A stretch of DNA of 64,000 bases, taken from contig NC_084794.1 of assembly GCF_963169125.1 (NCBI RefSeq), positions 72,575,665 to 72,639,664 of the forward strand. The letters run 5' to 3'. The translations under genes and the position numbers were made by a program. The notes under the pieces were generated by a model, which did not search any database, had not been told where the DNA came from, and was given only the letters and a program-made list of their open reading frames with translations. The DNA comes from Humulus lupulus (lineage: Eukaryota; Streptophyta; Magnoliopsida; Rosales; Cannabaceae). Positions 21,415-32,656 of the stretch are shown piece by piece (position 1 is the stretch's first letter; every line of letters begins with the position of its first letter).

Positions 21415-22677
21415 TGTGGATGCCGAAAATCCACCAACAAAAAAATCTCTAATCCCTACACAAAACACATGGCTAAAGGTCACTTAGTCATGTTATCGGG
21501 CTTGTGCCAATAGGTCTCACGAGACCACGTTCTGGCCAAAACTCTCAAAGCCCTGTAAGTATCTGCCTTTCTGGAGACTAAGTCACCTTACGCCCAAGTG
21601 CCACCATGTTGCACCACCATGAGACCTGCGTGCCCAACGGGACCATCCTGCCTCATATTCAGCCAAGGAGCACCGCATGCTGATGTCTCGGTCAGGAGGG
21701 CCTCGCGCGTTGATGCCTCGGCCAGGAGGCGCCTCACGCCTAGGGAGCCTCGCGCCTGGAAGGGTCTCGTGCCACCATCATCTCATGGCCCCCAAGGTGC
21801 CTCGCACAACCATGGTCCCATAGCTCCTATGGCCTCGCACCACCATGGTCCCATGGGTCCCATGGCCTCGCAGGCCTCGCACCACCATGGTTTCGCGGCT
21901 CCCATGGCCTCACGCCACACCTCACCCAGCCGTGCCATGGTGTCGTGCATCCGTGCTGCACTTCATCTCGTCCAGATGCCTCTATGCCATGAGGTCAATG
22001 CCTCGCGTACCCGTATGGGGGTCTAAGACCTCTAGAAGGGGCGTATATGGAGCAATAAGAGAGACCCAAGAACTATTTGGTATCAAGCCAATAGTGGTAT
22101 AAACGACTGAGTACGTCGTTCAAGTTAACACACAAGCTTTCCTACACTTAGTAGAACGTGGAATAGCTTTGAGCAAATACATGCCTTAGAGATGCGAGAA
22201 TAAACCATCAGGTACAAAGTACCCATACGTGTACGGGTGTAGGACGTACGACCATGTGGAGGACAGAAATGTGGCCCTGACATCTGTGTCATGCGAGTAG
22301 TGGAGGTGTAATGTGGTACCAATGCAGGAGTACTTTTGCAGGCCCCTGACATGTACTAGAGCCGACCACCACTCCTTCAACACCACTACGACTTGTGCCA
22401 CAACCCTGAAAATGTACCTATGTACAATCTTGTCCCCTGGGACCACGATGTACCAGGAGCCATTAAAGCTCCAATATAAATAGACTTTCACCCCTCCAGC
22501 AAAGGGGTTGGAGAATTCATTGTACAATCAAGCTATTAAGAAATATACAAAGGCTCACTCCATTGTTGATCTATGTTTATCCTTCCATAAGTTCATTCTA
22601 AGTTCTTATCTAAATATCTCCATACTTACCTTTGAGTTTTCTGATCTAATTTCGTTGACGAGATTTCACCATCAATA
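21415..22677 (+). repeat. 3' LTR of G
   Basis: It starts TGTGGATGCC and ends CACCATCAATA (the other copy ends GTCAACA), 1263 bp. It aligns with the 5' LTR except for about nine fewer 33-bp units. TATA box at 22475-22482. The TSD ggaga follows. Confidence 0.9.
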
Positions 22678-22929
22678 GGAGACATATTTGGATCTCAGCT
22701 CGCCAATTCTCTTAATCTCCCAAATTCGATCGCACCATTGCATTCATTAACCCTTCAATATGGAACCTACCAAGTCCCATCCATTTCTAGGAAATATTGA
22801 AGATATTTACGAAAATTCCACTACTGTACAAACTATACATCAACATGCTCCCAAGCCTACACCCTCGCGTGCACATCTAACCGAGCACCAACCTAGCTTG
22901 TAACATGCCCTCAAGGCCGTCATGTTACA
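22678..22929 (-). repeat. 3' LTR of F, part 2
   Basis: It matches 40500-40757 and ends (start on the minus strand) TGTAACATGACGG at 22929. Next to it the minus strand reads GTGGGGGAGAG, the polypurine tract of F (22930-22940). Confidence 0.8.
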
Positions 22930-24830
22930 CTCTCCCCCACTTCAAATATTGATGCCCTGATCGACAGACCGCTGGCTAATCTTCCTGCCTCGACTCCTAT
23001 GCTTACTCTATGCTTCTTCCGACTCTTAAGTATGCACTAGTCCATCTACTACTGTAGAACCTCCCACTTGGTGATGATCTCCCACGTCCACCCTTGGAAT
23101 CGATCAAAGACCCCATGCCACCGTTGCTATTTGGAATTCTCTCATGAAGTAGTGCCTCTGCACTCGAATACTCCTTCCACACATGAACTCCTCTGAGTCC
23201 ATCACGACGTCCCTCTAGTTAACCAAGCAGGCCTTGCAACACTGACCCCAAAGCCAACACATCATTAGGATGTGCTTTCCCACAAACTATTCAATGACTA
23301 CTCATACTGACAAGGATGAAATTGAGGTGCACCCCTCCGGATGAGGTTTGCACACCAACTGTTCCCAACGACACCTAAGAAACATCCTCCCACTTGAAGG
23401 CATGTCTCTCTTAGACAAGTCCCTGTGGACATGTCGTAAGCCAACTCTATGGCAAACTCAACCTTAACACTCTAGTTGTCGGTCAAAATTATGATGCGCC
23501 TTTCTTGGACGTGTCACTCATGCCAACTATAGCCTTTATGCAGTATCTAATGCACCCTTGCACAAACTTCGCGAAGTAGTCTCTCAAACTTTTGGTCCTC
23601 CGACCTTACTGCATACCCATGGCTTGATGTGAAATGGCCACTCCTGACCATAAGCATAACTGCTCCTCTAAGCTTCAATGTGGTCAATGATCTGACATCA
23701 TTCGAAACCACTACACTGCCTTCTGGCTCATGCTCATGTTGACTCTAAGCATCATGCCTCAAGTTTTGCCCCCAAATTAACTTTGCCTAACTCTAGACGA
23801 CCTGTTGAATCTTGAACAACTTGACTGCACTCTACCTCACCCTTGAGGTCTGAAGTTGTCCCAATTCGCTATCTCCCTTCAGCATATGTTCTTTGAATTA
23901 TTCAGCTTGTGTTCCTATAAACACGAAACATGTCCCATAACATGCTGCAAAACCTACCCAATCTTGGTCTCAGCCTATGCCCATGCATATTGTCTATATG
24001 TAGCTTCACTTGGTCACTAGACCCACTCGCATTAGTCATGCATGTCTTCGCACTGTACAACCTGTCTGCTGTTGTGTTTCCCCCTAGATGCACACACCAA
24101 AACTGAACAAGCACCTTGACCCTTCCAACATATGAATTAGTAGGCTCCCCCACTTCAACTTGGGAATAACTTCTCTTCTCGAGGTGTACCTCTCAAGGTA
24201 TAGCTCGCAAGCTAATAATTTTCTCTCGTGTAGTACCTTGTTCCATTTATCACTTATGGAGATGATACTAACTAATGCCTCGATCATTTTGACTCTTCAC
24301 CCGTCGACATCTCTACGTTGTCTTAGTACCTAAGTCTGTTGACTTTCACCTTAGGCAAATGTTACACTGATGTTACCTTAGTACCTGAGTCCTGACGACT
24401 TTCACCCTAGGTAACAGGCTCTGCCTTTGTCTCTAAGTCTCGTTGACTTTACATTCTGAACAACTAACGATCTCCATGATAACTCATCTCGATCCTTTTG
24501 AAATAGAACATTGTTCTGCTATTTGAATGTTTGAACCGTGAAGGTCTCTCCCCCACTTCAATTTTTGGTGTCCTCAACAACTTGCCCATACACAAGAACG
24601 CCTGACCGCTCTAACTCTTCATCCACACAACAAATCTAGAAGTTCACCTCGCAAGATGTGACTCTTGAGTCAACTACTTCTTGTAGCACCACTGTCGATT
24701 CCCTTATGTGTGAATTCTCTACATTGCTATCTATCTGATCCATTCTAGCATCTTGCCCCTCCGGGCAGCTTCTCTAGGATCCTATGGTCACTAAGTCCCA
24801 ATAGCAAGGCCATCCGGCCCGCATTTAAAC
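22930..24830 (-). other. Interior of element F, 3' portion
   Basis: About 1.9 kb, C/T-rich on the + strand, with no long open frame and no motif of gag, protease, RT, RNase H or integrase that I can find in any frame. Short frames such as 23902-24287 (- strand) have no recognisable similarity. The last five bases, taaac, are the TSD of E. Confidence 0.6.
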
Positions 24831-25436
24831 TGTAATGACCCAACTATTTCTAAGACCTCGGAGCATTTAAAACTACTATGACATAGCTACTAATTTGAAT
24901 ACATGCATAAAAAATAACATAACTTTATTTGAAACCTAAAATATGGTACCAAATACAAAATATGGTATGACATATAAAATGTGATATGGGATCCCTTTGT
25001 TATAAAACATAAAACATAAACTTTAATTGTTTAAATACTAAATGCGGAAATACATGAAAACATAATTTAAAAGACTTTAAACAACGTCATCCTCGATCTT
25101 CACGCAGTCCATTCAATCCATTCATCCTCAATACACATGCCAAGCTACCACGAATCCTTCCCGCCTTCCATGTTTATTTTCCTACATCATGCTAAAAATA
25201 AAGGAATGAGCCTAATGCCCAGCAAGGAAAATCTACTAACAACATATATCAAAAATCATAAACATATGACTATATCATAATCATATACTATAAAACATAT
25301 GACTATAAAAAAGCGTATATCATATAGGACTCCAATATTAATAGACATTAACTCATTAACATCGTATTTGATAAAATCATCTAGGTCCTCTGTATACTAA
25401 TCGAGGTAGGTTAGATCACCCTATAGTACATGATAA
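24831..25436 (-). repeat. 3' LTR of E, truncated
   Basis: It aligns with 36711-37300 (tgtaatgacc, ctattatgacatagc, cgaggtaggttagatcac). It is cut at 25436 by the D-family LTR. The remaining about 1.37 kb of this LTR is missing. Confidence 0.85.
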
Positions 25437-26661
25437 TGTTAGGAAAAATTATTTTTGCCTCAATGGAAATTGATAATAATATTACAACTCTATGCAATAA
25501 TATTACAAATAAATATAGATTGATTAAATAAGGTTACAACTCTATAACTGAAAGTACAAATAAACAAAAAAAGAAGAAGAAGAAGAGAAGAAGAATGGAA
25601 TAGTGAAAATACAACTCTAAGCAAAAGATTACAACTAAAGTAAAAGTGTTTGGAACAAAATAAAAGATGATTACAACTCTAAACAAAATTACAAGTAAAT
25701 AAAACAAGAGGAATGAGAAGAAAAGCAATAGAAGAAATTGTAAGAACAAAACAAAGAAAACTCTCACTTACACAACCTAAGTGAAGAGTGTTGGGGATCA
25801 CCAACTTGAACAAGGTTTAAAACCTTTGTCCAAAAGCTTATTTCCTCCTAACTCAAGCACTAAGGGATCTCTCTCAGATTATAGGAAATGCTTTATGGAA
25901 TTATCAAGCCTCAAGGTGTTTCTAGCCAAGTGCTCTAATGGATAGAAATGTTGTGTCTTACAAGTGAGCATTAGGCTCCTATTTATAGAGTTTTGAGACA
26001 CCTTTTTAATTTCAAATTCCACCAACCCCATGGCTGTTACCAATGATTAATGGATGTTTATGGAATTAAAATAGAGATTTGGGAGTTACTTGGCTGTTGG
26101 AAACGTTCAAAATTAGATAAAACCAAAGTTGGAAAATGCTGTCAGCCGCTCAGGCCACAGCCTGAAAAACACGAGCCGCGGCCCACAGTGTGTTTTTTTG
26201 CCTATTTTTTCCTCTTGGGCTGTGGCCTGAGAAACATAGGCAGCGGCCCAAGTCGTTTTTTCAGCAACCAATTTTCCAAATTTGCCAAAACATTCAAAAT
26301 TCATTCCCACTTGATTTTGTAACTTCCATACACATTATGGGAGTTAAAATCACATCTCTAACAGCCATATTTCACATATGGCTTCAAGAAATTCAAATCA
26401 AAATGTGTAATATCAAATCTACACATTATTGGGTAATATTTGGGGGTTACAAATTTGTGATGAATTTGTAACACCAAATATGTTACATGTTTGGATATTT
26501 CTCATATATCCAAATAATGTAACTCTCTATTATATGTTACAATATGTGACACTCTATGTCACATTTATTTAATCTAAAATAATATAACATTCCCCCACTA
26601 GATTAAATAGTCATCTATTGTAACACTTATTTAATCAATCATTATATTTAAAAATATAACA
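25437..26661 (-). repeat. 3' LTR of copia D1
   Basis: On the minus strand it starts TGTTATATTT at 26661 and ends TTTTTCCTAACA at 25437, 1225 bp. The outer boundary is supported by D3, whose TSD falls at the same point. It contains an internal copy of the polypurine tract plus LTR start (26601-26580). A GC-rich block with GCCGCGGCC-like words lies at 26255-26145 and a TATA box at 25987-25980. Confidence 0.85.
25980..25987 (-). promoter_or_regulatory. TATA box in the D1 LTR
   Basis: TATAAATA on the minus strand, conserved in D2 (30672-30679) and D3 (59869-59876), but TACAAATA in D4 near 45771. Confidence 0.6.
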
Positions 26662-27329
26662 TATCCCCCACTTGATTAAATAAGAACTCTCTCTTACAGG
26701 AGTCATTGCATTGATGCATAAAGTAAAGTGTTTTCAACTTGAACTTTACTATAGTGTAATTATCACAAAATTTGTCAAAAATTTGGTTGCACTAGGCATT
26801 GAACCATGTTTTCATGATGACAAATCGGTGATAATACACACACCTTTGCAATGTTCACTTGAGACCTCTATGTCTCACTTTGCATTGTTAATGGCCATGT
26901 GCACTTTCCATTCATGGATGTTCTTGAGAATACTCCCAATTCTCATGAGAGGCGGCACCACCCCTAGGTCCATATAGGTAGAATTCTTACAGTATTGTGT
27001 TACCAAAAATACCTGTCTTTACAAGACTGAACTCTATTAAAAAACCTTTCGGTTTTAACCCTCCACTTGGTAACACACAAGTACTCAATATCTCAAATGG
27101 GACTTGTTTTGAGTACAACTAATATTCACTTGATTGACTTGTTATTACCTATTGAACCTAACACTAGTTGAATAACTAGTGTTAAGATAGGTTACCATCA
27201 ATCTTGAATCTCTTTAGGGAGTTTAAGTCCCATCCCTCGAGATGATGCAACCACTAAATCCCTTGTTAGTGGCTTAGTGAAAGGATCCGCCAGATTTTCA
27301 CTTGTTCTCACATAGGATATTGAGATGAC
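26662..27329 (-). other. 3' UTR and polypurine tract of copia D1
   Basis: Non-coding region between the pol stop and the LTR. The minus strand ends AAGTGGGGGATA directly before the LTR. It is clearly similar to 61876-62417 (element D4). Confidence 0.75.
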
Positions 27330-27803
27330 TCATCTTTGAATCAATTTTCTTACATATCCATGTCTTAGACTAATATGTCTAGACTTCCCATTATACACTT
27401 CGCTGTATGCTCTAGCCAATGTCGCTTGGCTATCACAATGTATCGATATAGTAGATACATTATCTTTGATTAGGGGAATCTCTATCAACAGATCCCCTAA
27501 CCATTCGGCCTCTTTGCCAGTAGCAGCTAGAGCTATGAACTCTGCTTCCATAGTGGAATGAGATATACAGGTTTGTTTCTTGGAACCCCAAGAAATTGCA
27601 CCTCCACCAAGTGTAAATACCCAACCAGTTGTGGATAAGTTGTCCCCAAGATTGGATATCCAACTTGCATCTGTATATCCTTCTAATATCAAAGGAAATT
27701 TGGAGTAGTGAAGGCTTAGTCCTTTGGTTTTCTTGAGATAACCTAGGACTCTTCCAATTGCCTTCCAGTGATCCACACTTGGATTACTTGTAAACCTACT
27801 AAG
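27330..27803 (-). pseudogene. Copia RNase H (D1)
   Basis: Acidic residues are present: [24 protein letters not shown], with the conserved [10 protein letters not shown] near the end. It is continuous with RT except for a TAA at about 27803, where copia normally has [10 protein letters not shown]. It removes the RNA strand during reverse transcription. Highly similar to the K RNase H at 6968-7483. Confidence 0.9.
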
Positions 27804-28967
27804 TTAACTTACCACAAATGCTATATCAGGTCTAGTACACTGAGCAGCGTACATTAGACTCCCTATAGCACTAGCATACTCCAATTGAGCCACCGCTCTT
27901 CCTTCATTCTTCTCTAGTTTTATACTATGATCGAATGGAGTATTGGCATTTTTAACCTTGAGATGGTTAAATTTTTTCAATACTTTATCAACATAGTGGG
28001 CTTGCCCTAACGCAATACCCCCACTATGTTTCTTTACTTTGATACCGAGTATGGTATCAACTTCTCCAAGATCTTTCATCTTGAAGGTTGATAATAGAAA
28101 CCTCTTCGTTTCTTCTATCCCTTTCATGCTATTACTTAGAATAAGCATGTCATCCACATATAAGCAAACAATGATCACATATCCCTTACAAGTTTTGGAA
28201 TACAAACACTTGTCTCCATTGTTATGTCTAAACCCATTAGACATGATGGCTTGATCAAATTTCCCATGCCAGTGCTTAAGAGCTTGTTTCAATCCATATA
28301 AGGATTTTACAAGTCTACATACTTTATGTTCACATTTTGGTAGGACAAACCCTTCAGGTTGTTCCATATAGACCTCCTCATTGAGGTCACCATTAAGGAA
28401 TTTCGTTTTGACACCCATTTGATGAACATACAAGTTATGTATAGAAGCTAAAGCGAACAGAATTCTTATAGAAGTTGTTCTTGCAACAGGCGCATAGGTA
28501 TCGAAATAATTGATACCTTCTTTTTGCCTAAACCCTTTAGCTACTAATCTTGCTTTAAAGGTTTGGATAGTGTCGTCAGTGTGGTATTTTCTCCTAAATA
28601 CCCACTTACACCCAATTAGCTTAGACCCCGGTGGGAGATCTACTAATTCCCAAGTGTTGTTGGAAAGAATGGAATCCATCTCATCATTTATGGCTTCTTT
28701 CCAAAATGCACTATCTCTCGATTGCATAGCTTCTCTATAAGTCTTAGGATCATCCTCAACGAGAAGTACAATAGGAATTTTCCTAATGACTTCCTTTCTA
28801 TTTCCTTCTACCATGTAGAATGAGATTCGTTGAGAATCTATCTCATCCACTACTAGACTTTTATGATTTTTAAGCCTTTGACTTCTTCTAAGTTCAAAGG
28901 GTTGCTTTACATCCTTTTGAGAATCAACTTTGGATGTAGAAGCTTGAGAATTGTTCTCATATAACAA
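27804..28967 (-). pseudogene. Copia reverse transcriptase (D1)
   Basis: A 387-residue open frame. Blocks in order: WKEAINDEMDSI and LVDLPPGSKLIGCKWVF (entry to RT), VHQMGVKTKFLNG (motif A), SLYGLKQALKHW, YVDDMLIL (motif C) and YASAIGSLMYAA. Motif A should read QMDVKTAFLNG; the catalytic Asp is Gly here, so the enzyme should be dead although the frame is open. It is separated from integrase by a stop at about 28986-28988. Confidence 0.9.
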
Positions 28968-28985
28968 ATTCTCCTTTAGAGATGT

Positions 28986-30138
28986 TTAAGCTTGAGAATT
29001 GTTGTCACATAACATATTCTCAAAAAATTCAACTTCTCTAGATTCAATCACAATATTAGACTCTAAGTCTAATAGCCTATAAGTTTTACTATTGTTGGCA
29101 TAACCAACAAAAGCGTACTTTATGGCTCTTGAACCTAACTTTGTTCTATTAGGTTCGTTTTTCTTGCAATATGCAAGACACCCCCACACTTTGAAGTACC
29201 CTATGTTGGGTTTTCTTCCTTTCCATAACTCATATGGAGATATCTCATTTTTCTTCATCGGTATCCGATTTAGAATGTGACAAGCGGTTAATAATGCTTC
29301 ACCCCATAAGTTGAAGTTCAACTTAGAAAACACCAACATAGAATTTATCATCTCTAGATAAGTCCTATTTTTCCTTTCGGCAACACCATTGTGTTGTGGT
29401 GTGTAAGGTGCAGTGCACTCATAAATTATACCATTTTTTTCACAAAATGTATTGAATTCATTAGAGAAGTACTCTCCTCCACTATCACTTCTTAGCACCT
29501 TAATCTTTTTATTTAGTTGATTTTCAACTTCTAATTTATACAATTTAAAAGCATCAAAAGTTTCATCTTTATGCTTTAAAAGAAAAACATAGGTATATTT
29601 ACTAAAATCATTTATAAAAGTAAGAAAATACCTTTTACTACCTCTAGTTAAAACACCATTTAATTCACAAAGATCACTATGGATTAAATCTAGTAAATTA
29701 GATGATCTTTCTACACTAGGAAATGGTTTCTTAACCATTGTTGCCTTAACACATGTTTCACATTTACCATACTTTTTAATATTGCATGCAATCATTCCAC
29801 ATTTTACTAATCTTTTCATGGCTGAAAAACCTATATGCGATAGTCTAAGATGCCACAAAAATAGAGAATCATACTTAATAATATAGGTGGAAGTAGCATT
29901 TTTATTGATAACATTGAAAGTTATATCATTGGTACACAATTTAACCATACCCTCACAAGAGTACCCCTTTCCCAAAAATACATTTGATTTGGTAGGTATA
30001 AGTTTACCGGACTCAAAAACGTCTTTAATGCCGAGCTTGCCAAGCAAATCACCACTTACCAAGTTTCTACTCATTTCGAGAACATAAAGTACATTCACTA
30101 ATGTAACTTTCTTGCGAGAGGTGAAAAAAACTTCAATG
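28986..30138 (-). pseudogene. Copia GAG-pre-integrase and integrase (D1)
   Basis: An open frame with the zinc-binding region (LWHLRLSHIG ... CETC) and core catalytic residues intact: IHSDLCEL, LRSDSGGEY and NGVAERKNR (D, D, E). The C-terminal region is present (AIKYAFVGYANNSKTYRLL). Upstream, the frame is cut at about 30138 by the D2 LTR; the few codons beyond it are LTR-derived. The protein would insert copia cDNA. It ends in a TAA located within a 48-bp duplication (28941-29022). Confidence 0.9.
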
Positions 30139-31217
30139 GTAACATATAATAGAGAGTTACAATATTTAGATATATGAGATATATCCAAATAATGTAACAT
30201 ATTTGGTGTTACAAATTTGTAACTTCAAAATATTACCCTTTATTGTGTAAATTTGGTGTTACACAATATTGAGATGAATTTCATAAAGCCATTTGAGAAA
30301 TGGCTGTTAGAGATATGATTTTAACCCCAATAATGTGTTTTGGGGGTTACAAAATCATTTGGGAGGGTTTGGAACCGTTTGGAAAAACAACACACTTTCA
30401 AGTGTTGAAATTAGTCGGTGGCCGCGGCCACAAAATGTTGGTGGACACGACCTGTGAGATAGAGAGCAGTGGCCGCGACCATTGATGTCCCTAGCCGCGG
30501 CCACAGGTGTAAATCAGACCAATTTTTCAGTTTTTTCAATCTTTGTTGAACGGCTCAAAAACCCCAAATAACTCCCAAATCTCATTTTTAATTCCATATT
30601 AATCCAATTAAACATTGGTAACAGCCATGGGGGTTGGTGGAATTTGAAATTCAAAGGGTGTCTCTAAAATTTATAAATAGGAGCCTATAGCTCAATTGAA
30701 AGACCCAACATTTCTATCCATTAAAGCACTTGGCTAGAAACATCTTGAGGCTTGATAATTCCATAAAGCATTTCCTTTAATCTGAGAGAGATCCCTTAGT
30801 GCTTGAGTTAGGGGAAATAAGCTTTTGGACAAAGGTTTTAAACCTTGTTCAAGTTGCTGATCCCCAACACTTTTCACTTAGGTTGTGTAAGTGAGAGTTT
30901 TCTTTGTTTTATTCTTACAATTTCTTCTATTGCTTTTCTTCTCATTCCTCTTGTTTTATTTACTTGTAATTTTGTTTAGAGTTGTAATCTTCTTTTCTTT
31001 TGTTCCAAACACTTTTACTTTAGTTGTAATCTTTTGCTTAGAGTTGTATTTTTCACTATTCTATTCTTCTTCTCTTCTTCTTCTTCTTTTGTTTATTTGT
31101 ACTTTCAGTTATAGAGTTGTAACCTTATTTAATCAATCTATATTTATTTGTAATATATTGCCTAGAGTTGTAATATTCTTACCTATTTCCATTGAGGCAA
31201 TACATATTTTCCTAACA
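30139..31217 (+). repeat. D-family LTR D2, opposite orientation, 5'-truncated
   Basis: On the + strand it reads gtaacatataatagagag ... ccattgaggca ... TTTTCCTAACA, i.e. inverted relative to D1. About 110 bp of the LTR start are missing. TATA box at 30672-30679. GC block GGCCGCGGCC at 30418-30510. Right flank is gypsy E integrase sequence. Confidence 0.85.
30672..30679 (+). promoter_or_regulatory. TATA box in LTR D2
   Basis: TATAAATA, at the same LTR position as in D1 and D3. Confidence 0.55.
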
Positions 31218-31870
31218 TGTACTACTACCCAAGCCGAATCGTGCTGCTTATTTGTTCATGATAAACCTGTCACGAAGTCCATGGCTATGCCTTCCCACTT
31301 CCATTCTGGGATACTAAGCGGTTGCAATAAGCCTGCAGGCCGCTGATGTTCTGCTTTCACTTGCTGACATACTAAGCATTTAGACACCAATTCCGCTACG
31401 TCTTTCTTAATTCCTGGTCACCAATACAACGCCTTAAGGTCGTAATTCATCTTGGTCGACCCTGGGTGAACTAAGTATGGAGTATTGTGTGCCTCTTCTA
31501 AAATCTTCATCTTAATTCCATGGTCATTCAACACGCATACCCGACCCTTATATCTAAAGAACCCCTGTCCTGATAAAGAGAAATATGTGGCCTTACCTTC
31601 CTTGACTCTAGCTATTTGAGATACTAACGTGTCATCATGCCCTTGCCCGATCCGTATATCTTCTAACAGACTTAACTGGATGGACAAGTTACCCAGTTTA
31701 CCAATGACTACTTCTATTCTGACATTGATTAGCTCTTGCTGAAGCGAATTTTCTATTATGGATATTGCTGCTAGATTCCCGTAACTCTTTCTGCTTAGCG
31801 CATCAGCAACTACGTTTTCTTTTCCCAGGTGGTATAGGATTTCGCAGTCATAATCCTTTACTAGTTCTAA
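31218..31870 (-). pseudogene. Gypsy integrase, N-terminal part (element E)
   Basis: On the minus strand, after RNase H: GFFRYKGRVCVLND (about 31600), the H2C2 zinc-binding segment (EEAHNTPYLVHPGSTKMNYDLKALYW), then KCLVCQQVKAEHQRPAGLLQPL and MDFVTGL. It stops at HDSAWV next to LTR D2. Several frame changes and stops occur. The catalytic D and E downstream are missing with the rest of the domain. Confidence 0.8.
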
Positions 31871-32194
31871 CCACCAGCACTACCTCATGTTGAGCTCCTT
31901 TTGCATGAAGAAATACTTTAAGCTCTTGTGGTCCATATAAATCTCACACCGTTCTCCATAAAGATAGTGGCGCCAGATATTCAATGAGAAGACCACCGCT
32001 GCGAACTCCATATCGTGTGTTGGATAGCGTTGCTCGTATTCCTTCAGCTGCCTTGAGGCGTAGGCTATTACTTTGTCATTTTGCATCAGCACACAACCCA
32101 AACTTTGCTTCGGCGCATCACAATATACTACAAACTTGTCATTGGGTGTCGATACACAAAGTATTGGTGCTGAGCATAACTTATCCTTGAGCAA
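31871..32194 (-). pseudogene. Gypsy RNase H (element E)
   Basis: [55 protein letters not shown] and [12 protein letters not shown] are the standard chromovirus RNase H blocks. The catalytic Asp/Glu residues (YCDA, MEFA, MDHKSL) remain. Continuous with RT apart from a stop at about 32195. Confidence 0.9.
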
Positions 32195-32656
32195 CTAGAA
32201 GCTCTCTTCACATCTATCCGTCCAGTTGAACTTCTGTTGTTTCCGGGTCAGGTTGGTAAGCAGAGTGGCTATCTTAGAAAAGCCTTCTACAAACCTCCGA
32301 TAATAGCCTGCTAACCAGAGAAAATTTCTAACCTTTGACACATTCTTAGGTCTTGGCCAATCCTTCACCGCCTCTACCTTAGCTGGGTCTACTGCAACTC
32401 CATCCTTGGGTACTATGTGGCCGAGGAACGCTACTTGCGAAAGCCCAAATTTGCACTTCTTGAATTTGGCATAAAGTTGATGCTCCTTTAGTCGTAGCAT
32501 GGTCATTCTTAAATGTACCTCGTGCTCGACTTTATCCTTGGAGTACACCAAAATATCGTCGATGAATACTACGATGAATTTTTCCAAGTAATCCTTGAAG
32601 ACTCGATTCATTAAAGCCATAAATGTGGCTAGAGCGTTGGTAAGACCAAAAGACAT
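32195..32656 (-). pseudogene. Gypsy reverse transcriptase, C-terminal half (element E)
   Basis: [20 protein letters not shown] (finger/palm block), [10 protein letters not shown] (catalytic YXDD-type motif, intact), [21 protein letters not shown] and [12 protein letters not shown]. It is joined upstream to a damaged first half. Confidence 0.9.

Larger units (their letters stand above)
17715..22677 (+). mobile_element. Gypsy element G with gag but no pol
   Basis: A complete insertion of 4963 bp with TSD ggaga at 17710-17714 and 22678-22682. In order: LTR 17715-19268, primer-binding site from 19272, gag 19337-20704, tandem 27-bp repeats 20911-21150, polypurine tract (gactagggggcaag, 21401-21414), LTR 21415-22677. 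Protease, RT, RNase H and integrase are absent, so it needs enzymes from another element. Two-LTR structure, intact TSD and similar LTRs suggest it is one of the younger insertions here. Confidence 0.9.
25437..30138 (-). mobile_element. Copia element D1, 5'-truncated
   Basis: On the minus strand: pol from the GAG-pre-integrase region (30138) through integrase, RT and RNase H (27330), a 3' UTR, polypurine tract (26671-26662) and 3' LTR (26661-25437). Gag and protease are missing. At 30138/30139 pol runs directly into a D-family LTR in the opposite orientation (D2). The flank left of the LTR is gataa, the flank right of D2 is tgtac; they do not match. Confidence 0.85.

Noticed and set aside
30891..31346. 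Hydrophobic 151-codon frame in LTR D2 (repeated at 25767 and 59617)
   Set aside because: It is the translation of the T-rich LTR R/U5 region; it differs by frameshifts among D1, D2 and D3, so it is not a conserved membrane protein.
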